Source: Ziziphus jujuba
Lineage: Eukaryota; Streptophyta; Magnoliopsida; Rosales; Rhamnaceae
Length of the DNA: 64,000 nucleotides
Direction: 5' to 3'
NCBI RefSeq assembly: GCF_031755915.1
Contig: NC_083389.1
Location: 19,073,501-19,137,500, forward strand
Both the position numbers and the translations under genes were made by a program. Shown in pieces: positions 57,787 through 64,000 of this stretch (the first letter of the stretch is position 1; each line of letters starts with the position of its first letter). The notes below the pieces were generated by a model. The model did no database searches and was not told where the DNA came from. It saw nothing but the letters and a program-made list of their open reading frames with translations.

Positions 57787-60725
57787 TGTAACACCCCATC
57801 CCAAATCGCACCGAAATCTGTGCACGTTGACCGAGGTTGACCGTTGACCGAGCGGGTCAACAGTTGACTTTTTGTTCTAGTGGGAATTTCGAGTTGACCA
57901 GGGTACCGTGGCGAAGTACACGATGCCTCGAGTTCGTAAACTGGTAGCACGTTGAAAACGGAGCTACGGTTTGAAAGTTATGGGCAAAACAAGTTGCGGT
58001 CTAAACTGTCCAAGGGGTGTCAGAGTTGACTTTTTATTTATGGGGCAATGAGCTTTGACTCATACGTGGTTGTGAAGTGCTCGTCGATACGAGTTCACAG
58101 ACTAGCGGCACACTTAAAACGGACATCCGGTTAAAAAGTTATGGACGTTTGAAGTTTACCAGATACCGTAATATTTTAATGTTTTTGAGTCGATGAATAG
58201 TGAATGCCATGTGTCAGCTTCTGATTGGTCCACGTGGCATGAACAGTGTCACACAATGGCTTTTATTGGATAAAATTCTCGGGGAAGAGAGAGAAAGAGA
58301 GAGAGGAGAGAGAAAAAGAGAGAGAGAGTCCGACCGATGCCGAAATTTTTCAACTTTTCCAACCGAATTACTGTACACGCACCAGCCAGCAAGGTTCCCC
58401 TCCTCATTTCCGGCAAAACCTCAAATTTTCACGGCGATCGGCCGTCGGACGCGCCCGGATCGGACGTTCGAAGATCGACAGCGAGTTTTTCCCTCCACCG
58501 CCGGCCACCGCCGATCGACCCACTTCCGGCCATTTTCCGGCCACACGCGCCTGACACCCTTCATCCTCTCCTCAAGTCCGGCCGACCCACCAAGTTTCAC
58601 GACCATCGGACCACCGATGCGCCGGGATCAGAGCGTTTTCCGGCGAGGGGCTGGAAATCTTCAAACCGTGATTTCTCCGCCGTCCGGCCTCCTTTTTCCT
58701 CACCACCGGTCCCGTTGGATTGTTCTCCCCACGATCTACAAATTTGCAAAAAATCACGGCCAAGGGCCACCGCACGCGCCGCCGCCGGCGACGGTTGCCG
58801 GTGACCGCGGATGCTCGCCGGAAATTACTGTTCCGGCGAGTACCCAGTTTCTCGGCCGGCTCCAGTCCACTGTGTTCGATCTCCTGAACCCGAATCTGGC
58901 ATCCATTTCCGCCAATTCGCGATGGTTTGGGAGAATTGCGGAGCCGAAACCCGAAAAGCTTTCCGGCGAGATTCCGACCTCGGGTCCGATCACCGGAAAG
59001 TAAGACCGAATCCGTGATCCTCATCACGCGAGCTTCGATTCGGTATATAACTCGTTAGATATCTTTTGGTGTTCGCTCCCCGGGTACCCATTTGGGAATT
59101 ACCTGAATAAAATATTAATATTTTTGGTTGGTACACTGTGGTTGTTCAGGTGCGCGTACGAGTGGTGGAGTTGATCCCGAGGAGGATCTTAGTTGATTTA
59201 CGCGCTCAAGGTGAGTGATCCACCTTCAAAAATTATTTTGGGCAATCAATTTTGTTTAATTGGTATTTAAATTATGCTCGTGTGGTGTGATTTAATTATG
59301 GTTTTATTGCGGTTTAATTTATTTATTATGCATGAGCAAAGTGTATTTTGGTAGTATTTGTACGTGGTTTTAAATTTGATTTTCCGGGCATAATTGGGTT
59401 AAATATTTTACGAAAATATATGTTTAAATTATATAAATTATGCCCGCGGTATTTTTATGGTTGCATCTCGTACTTCGAGAAAATTGTGGTTTGTTGGTTA
59501 TCAGTGTTTCGTACCGGTTTATTAAATAAAAATACGTGGGATGGTAAGTGTGAGAATTTAATGTATTTCCCACGGTAATTTTGGAAAACGGTACGGTTGG
59601 TTAATAATGTTTATTTTTAGATGCACTCATACAGTATTGGTGTTCTGGTGTATGGTGTATGGATACGTGGTAGCACGGAGGTATTATGTGGTTTAGCACG
59701 CGGTTATTACTTCACCCGTGAGTTGCCATTGGACCGTGGGCAGGCAAGTTTGTTTGCGCACAGCCGCCCCCCTCCTTGGCCGGGTTGATGGTTTCAGCAG
59801 CGGTACTGTCGGGACGCCGAAGTGCCGTTTGCAGGTTTCTCTCTTTAACCCCCCCGCCAGTCGGTGCTCGGGACACTGGGTATCGGAGGGTATCACCGGT
59901 ATATGGTGTGGTGCGTCGGTGTAAATTGCAAATAATGTTTTAAACCCCAAAGGTGTTCAAAATTATTTACTATAATTTATTACATTTTAATTATATATTT
60001 GGGGTATGTATTTATTTAATTATTGTTTATCGAGTGGTTTAATCCCTTGGTTTTCGGGAGGTATGTACATTGGGTTTTGCGAAAAGGTTTTAAAAAAGGG
60101 AACATTTCAAACGGAGCGATTGGTGAGAGTTTTGAGAGAAATTATTGTTTCCAACAGTTATTATTCATTATTATTTATTTATTAATTGTTGGTATTTATT
60201 CAATTCCCTTAATTGTTATTATTATTATTTTATTATTATTAAAAATGTTCAGTAGTTAGGGTCACTCACTGAGATGATTAGCATCTCACACTCTTAAATT
60301 CCGTTCGCTTAGGTGCAAGTGGTGGTAGACGTTCTTCCTGAGCGAACCAAGTTTTCCGCTGCTATTGTGTTTCGAGAAGTACTTCTGTACTCTTTCATTT
60401 CAGTGTATTATTTCTTTCATCCTTGTTGTAATTTTGTTGTTTCGCACTTCTTAAAGCTCTGTATACTATTGGGATATTTATGTTTTATTTATGCACTGGA
60501 CTGTTGTTGTTTTTGAGAAGTGCTGAAATTTGTGGAACAATTTGTAGTTTGTGGGAGGAATAAGGGGATGAGTATAGAAGTGTGTTTTCAGTGCAGGTAA
60601 TTTGTGGTAAGTAAATCCCTTAGGGGAGGCTCTGCCGGATTTTCCATTGGAGGGTCCGGTAGGATTTCCCTGGGATCAGGGCTTGTCTAGGGTTCCGGGG
60701 AAGGAATTCTGGATGGGTCCTGACA
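57787..60725 (+). mobile_element. Solo LTR, TGTAACACCCC family (copy 4, best preserved)
   Basis: 2939 bp from TGTAACACCCCATCCC to GATGGGTCCTGACA, flanked by a perfect 5-bp duplication ATTAG (57782-57786 and 60726-60730). No primer site, coding region or second LTR is attached. A marked GC-rich block (58370-59030, CG-rich, CCGGC/CGGCG motifs) carries open frames on both strands, the longest 267 codons at 58200-59003. None resembles a known protein, and all appear to follow from the low stop-codon density. TATATAACTCG at about 59043 is a plausible promoter TATA box and 59150-59220 has GTGAGT-like donor text, consistent with the R/U5 region of a large Ty3/Gypsy LTR. The family assignment is inference. 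Confidence 0.85.
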
Positions 60726-60730
60726 ATTAG

Positions 60731-60866
60731 TGACGGTTTTTTATAGTATTGGTGACGATTTTCTAAAACACCATCGTTAATACTATGAAAAACTATCACT
60801 AATACTGCGGTCCTCATGCAGACTGTTCTCACCATAGAATTTCCGTGTATATATATATATATATAT
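60731..60866. mobile_element. Right half of the foldback MITE
   Basis: It contains a hairpin TGACGGTTTTTTATAGTATT / AATACTATGAAAAACTATCA with loop near 60765-60770 and then the mirror of 57718-57786. It ends in a (TA)n tract (60847-60866). Confidence 0.7.
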
Positions 60867-60869
60867 GTG

Positions 60870-62690
60870 GTTGACTTAGCTCGATCTCAAGATATTTAGT
60901 AATTTTTTTGTTTTTTGGTTTTATTGTATTATCCTGTGTCCAACTGGGAGGCAGTTCTTTTTATTTTATTTTATTTTTATTTTTGGTTCTCTTATCTAAG
61001 TAAGAGACAGTTGTCAGTCAACGTGTCAAGTCTAAGGAAAAAAAGTCCTTTTGGATAGCCTGTGACAACGAAATGCATGCATTAAAAATAAAAATTATTT
61101 ACATTAAATAAATATTTGATAAGAAAATCTAAAGTTATTAGTTTTATTAGTCTTTAAACTATACCCAACACCTACCTATTTTTTTGGCACTTTAATCCTA
61201 AATTTCAATTTTGATGTATTTTGTTTTTTAAACTATTATTTGTTAACTCTTTAGCAGTTTTGAAACATATACGTATTTGATATGATATATAAAAATTTTA
61301 TGGGATTGTTTGATATTATAATTTATTATTATTATTTTTTTTGGCTACAATTAGTGTACTACATACATTAAAATTGTTAAAAATTAGACCAAAATAGCTC
61401 CGTGCACAAATGCACTAAAAGATAAAGTTTAGGAATCAAAACGCACAAAAAAACGAAAAAACAAAAAAAACAAAAAAACCAATTCAAGAATCAAAATGCA
61501 CCTATAAACCTATTTAGGACTAATAAAGCCTATAACCTATGTCCAAATCTAATAAATTAATCTTTTAGGACAACTCGTATGATCTAGGCTAGTCTCCTTC
61601 AAGATCATAACTTGGGGAAGAAGGTTTTTACTGCCAACCAGACTCCAATGTACGGCTGGGGCCGTGACCCTAAGTTCTTTTATTTTTATTTAATCTGTAT
61701 TGTATTCTTTGTTAAAAACAAAAAATTACAACTTATCTAAATAAGATATTTGCCCCCTCTATTTTTATATAAAATACACTATATAGTCATGAAAAGAAAG
61801 ATATATTTCATTGAAGGTAAGAATTGAAAGATAATTTTAGAGATTAGAATTATTGGCAATCGATTTTATTTTTCAAGGAAAGGGGGAGGGGTGTATGACC
61901 TGAACCCACGACCTCAAAATTTTAGGTGTAGACCAGCTTCACAAACCTTTTTTTTTTTTTTTTGTCAATGTTTGGCCAGTACTAAAAGAATGTAGACTTT
62001 AAATTTATTTAAATAATTATGCCTATTAAAAATAAGAATAATATTTCCATATCAAAAACATGTAGAAGATATGGAAAACTAATTTTTTAGAGGCTAAGTG
62101 ACACTTTTTGAGGAATAGTTATGATCTAATAGTTTTTTTTTTTTTTTTTAATACATGATGCAATATGTTATATGGCTCACTTTATGGTAGCTTTATGAAT
62201 GACATTATTAATTTAAAATATTTATTTTCATTTTTACTTTAAATACCAAAAATTTAATATGAAAAATAAATCTTTTAATAATAGCCAATTTAACTAGATC
62301 TCACTATATTTATAATAAAATAAAAACAAAAATTTTTTGCAATTTTTTAATCCTTATTTAATATATATAAGGAAATTTTCTTACGAAGTGGGATAATGCA
62401 ATATTGCAATATATGCAGTTGGGCAATGGGATCAAGGATTTTTTTTTTCTTATTTATTTATTTTGGACGAATGTTAAATTAGAGGAGGAGAATATTTATA
62501 TATTCGGATACCTTACGAACCTGAATGTGGAAGTTAGCACCCGGGGCAGGGGGGGGATGGGGAATGTTGATCGTCAATTCAATTGATGATTCTACTGGTT
62601 GGGGCTATTAGCGTACGTGGTGGTATATCTGGCGTAGTAAATAGTACGTCCTTATGGAGACCCTTGAAAGCTGCCGTGTGCTTGCCTCTT
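60870..62690. other. AT-rich intergenic DNA
   Basis: No gene recognised. Poly-T runs near 61950-61965 and 62132-62149. A Gln/Gly-poor stretch at 61590-61680 is less AT-rich but shows no product. A weak tRNA-like string at 61885-61945 was judged insufficient. Confidence 0.45.
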
Positions 62691-62699
62691 TAACTTTTC

Positions 62700-62796
62700 G
62701 TATCCATATATAACCACCCACTCTCACTGGCACTGCCATCGTCACATTCGATTTGCGGTATCAATAGGAATCTGCCAGTTTTGAGGAATTTGCAGG
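62700..62796 (+). promoter_or_regulatory. Promoter-like segment with first non-coding exon candidate
   Basis: CCATATATAACCACCC (62704-62719) is a good plant TATA box. About 30 bp later a CA/CT-rich stretch (CACTCTCACTGGCACTGCC) suits a transcription start, and TTTGCAGGTTTGT near 62790 offers a splice donor. GC content rises locally (62520-62790). No coding exon downstream within the window could be assigned, so it may belong to a gene outside or to a mobile element. Confidence 0.3.
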
Positions 62797-62811
62797 TTTG
62801 TCGAGATATCA

Positions 62812-63113
62812 CTGCAACATATTTTATTTTTTATAGCATATGAAAAATGTTAAGAATGGTATATACTTATAATTTTAAAATTGCTATGACAGGCCATAAA
62901 AATTTTATTATTTCACATTTTTAAAATGTCATACTAAATGTTATAAAAGACTCTTTATAGTGCTGCAATATATTTTATTTTTTATAGTATATGGAAAATG
63001 TTATGAATGGGATATACTTGTATTTTTAAAAATGCTATGACAGGCCATAAAAATCTTACTATTTCACATTTTTAAAATGTCATACTAAATGCTATAAAAA
63101 GCTCTTTAATAGT
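62812..63113. repeat. 151-bp tandem duplication
   Basis: 62812-62962 and 62963-63113 are head-to-tail copies (CTGCAAYATATTTTATTTTTTATAG...; GCTATGACAGGCCATAAAAA at 62883 and 63034). They differ at about fifteen positions. Confidence 0.88.
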
Positions 63114-63420
63114 ATTTATCTTATGCTATTATGTGTTTGAAATTTATTATAACTGTTATGTTAACTCATTTTAATAGCAACTATAAAAGCTATGATTAGT
63201 ATATTAATAGCATTTATAAATGCTATACTAACTCAATTTAATATCAATTTTAAATGCTATATTAAATACATTTTATAGTATCTGAGAATGTTATATTAGC
63301 TAAATTTCATAGCATTTCTAAATGCTATAATTAATAAATTGATAGCAATTGTAAATGCTAAATTAAATATATTTTATAATATTTTAAAATACTATAAAAA
63401 TTATAATACAATAACATTTT
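63114..63420. repeat. Palindromic AGCATTTnnAAATGCT repeats
   Basis: A perfect 18-bp palindrome TAGCATTTATAAATGCTA lies at 63208-63225. Near copies occur at 63310-63327 (TAGCATTTCTAAATGCTA), 63343-63360 (TAGCAATTGTAAATGCTA) and half-copies between. Such arrays are typical subterminal repeats of CACTA or Mutator-like transposons, but no terminus was found. Confidence 0.6.
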
Positions 63421-63689
63421 AAATGTCATAAAATAATATTTTTAATGACATTTAATACATTAGTGACAATATCCATGTAACTAAATATTATGGTGACATT
63501 TACAAACGTAATTAAAAAATATTATTAATGACATTTTAGAATCTCAAGATAAAAAAATGTTACTAGATGAAACTAATCATATGATATGGTAACATTTGAA
63601 ATGTACACTTAAAGTAAATAATGAATGTCACTTAATGTTATTAGTGAAAAATAAAAATAAAAAACTATTTGACAATATTTTTCTTCTAA

Positions 63690-64000
63690 ACTACTTCGCG
63701 CTTCATGTCTAGCCATTGACCCACTCTATTAGGTCCATTAGCTCCAAACTTGTTTCCATGCCTGTTACAAATCCAATCATCCAAATATATTTATCAATCA
63801 TCAAATACTAATCATAGTAAATTAACTTAGAATTTATTTACGTACATGACTTGGAAAATTTGTCAAGTTTTGGAACTCTAATACTTCCAACTTGTAATGA
63901 GTCTTCTTTTTTCTTGAAAAGTGAAAAAAAGCAATCTGGACGAAGCATATACATGCAGAGAAATTTCTTCCAACTTACAAAGCAAACCAATAATTCTATT
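63690..64000 (-). other. Possible 3' exons of an unknown minus-strand gene or element
   Basis: The minus strand reads LFKKKEDSLQVGSIRVPKL then DKFSKSC up to a donor-like GTACGT near 63846. An acceptor TTTGTAACAG near 63757 is followed by about 20 codons to a stop. Depending on phase the tail is METSLELMDLIEWVNG or HGNKFGANGPNRVGQWLDMK; the splice phase favours the first. No family is recognised and the frame runs off the window. Confidence 0.2.

Noticed and set aside
58200..59003. 267-codon frame as a protein gene
   Set aside because: It lies inside a solo LTR in a GC-rich block where all frames are long, it has low-complexity Pro/Arg/Ser composition, and no domain is recognisable.
61885..61945. 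Second tRNA-derived SINE (GGGTTCAGGTC box B-like string)
   Set aside because: Box A is poor, boundaries are absent and only one motif is convincing.

Overview
The window is AT-rich plant nuclear DNA, almost certainly from a eudicot. The evidence is one host gene with plant intron-exon structure, Ty1/Copia and Ty3/Gypsy elements with tRNA-iMet primer sites, a PIF/Harbinger DNA transposon, a tRNA-derived SINE and an old endogenous caulimovirid. The species cannot be told from the sequence.

Layout. (1) 0-3 kb: AT-rich upstream DNA with a degenerate MITE-like inverted repeat. (2) 3.1-6.8 kb: the only gene that looks intact, a three-exon DUF604 (Fringe-like, GT31-type) putative glycosyltransferase, 496 aa. 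(3) 7.3-17.6 kb: a PIF/Harbinger element with 33/36-bp matching inverted termini and a dead HARBI1-like transposase, split by a 7.2-kb Copia element on the minus strand (Copia-A) that keeps a 1155-codon pol frame but has lost key catalytic residues. (4) 18.4-19.3 kb: a broken ABCB (P-glycoprotein-like) fragment. (5) 19.3-28.2 kb: an older relative of Copia-A on the plus strand (Copia-A2), interrupted by a 2.8-kb solo LTR and cut off at its 3' end by a fragment of the same LTR family. (6) 30.9-36.3 kb: a complete but coding-dead Copia element (Copia-B) with a perfect AAAAG target duplication. (7) 36.7-37.7 kb: a 288-bp tandem duplication holding a presequence-like exon behind a 5'UTR-like stretch. 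(8) 38.3-42.8 kb: a 2.2-kb imperfect tandem duplication with transposon-like GGTCACTGA motifs. (9) 42.8-53.5 kb: an endogenous pararetrovirus (Caulimoviridae) on the minus strand, itself interrupted by a 1.39-kb foldback element and by a 5.9-kb internally deleted Ty3/Gypsy element. (10) 53.5-57.4 kb: a degenerate member of the solo-LTR family, a 41-bp-period array that was itself duplicated, a tRNA-derived SINE and a 20-bp array. (11) 57.8-60.7 kb: a well-preserved solo LTR with perfect ATTAG target duplication that landed inside a foldback MITE. (12) 60.9-64 kb: AT-rich DNA with a promoter-like segment near 62.7 kb, 151-bp tandem repeats, palindromic repeats and a possible minus-strand exon at the edge.

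Apart from the DUF604 gene this is a nested mobile-element island. The insertions give a relative order: Harbinger before Copia-A; Copia-A2 before the solo LTR in it; pararetrovirus before the foldback and Gypsy insertions; MITE before the ATTAG solo LTR. I found no tRNA or rRNA gene, no CRISPR array and no operon-like cluster. No wholly new system is evident. The most unusual items are the foldback element with tandem-repeat arms, the 41-bp array partly overlapping a SINE tail, the duplicated presequence-like exon, and the Copia-A polyprotein that stays open while losing active-site residues.
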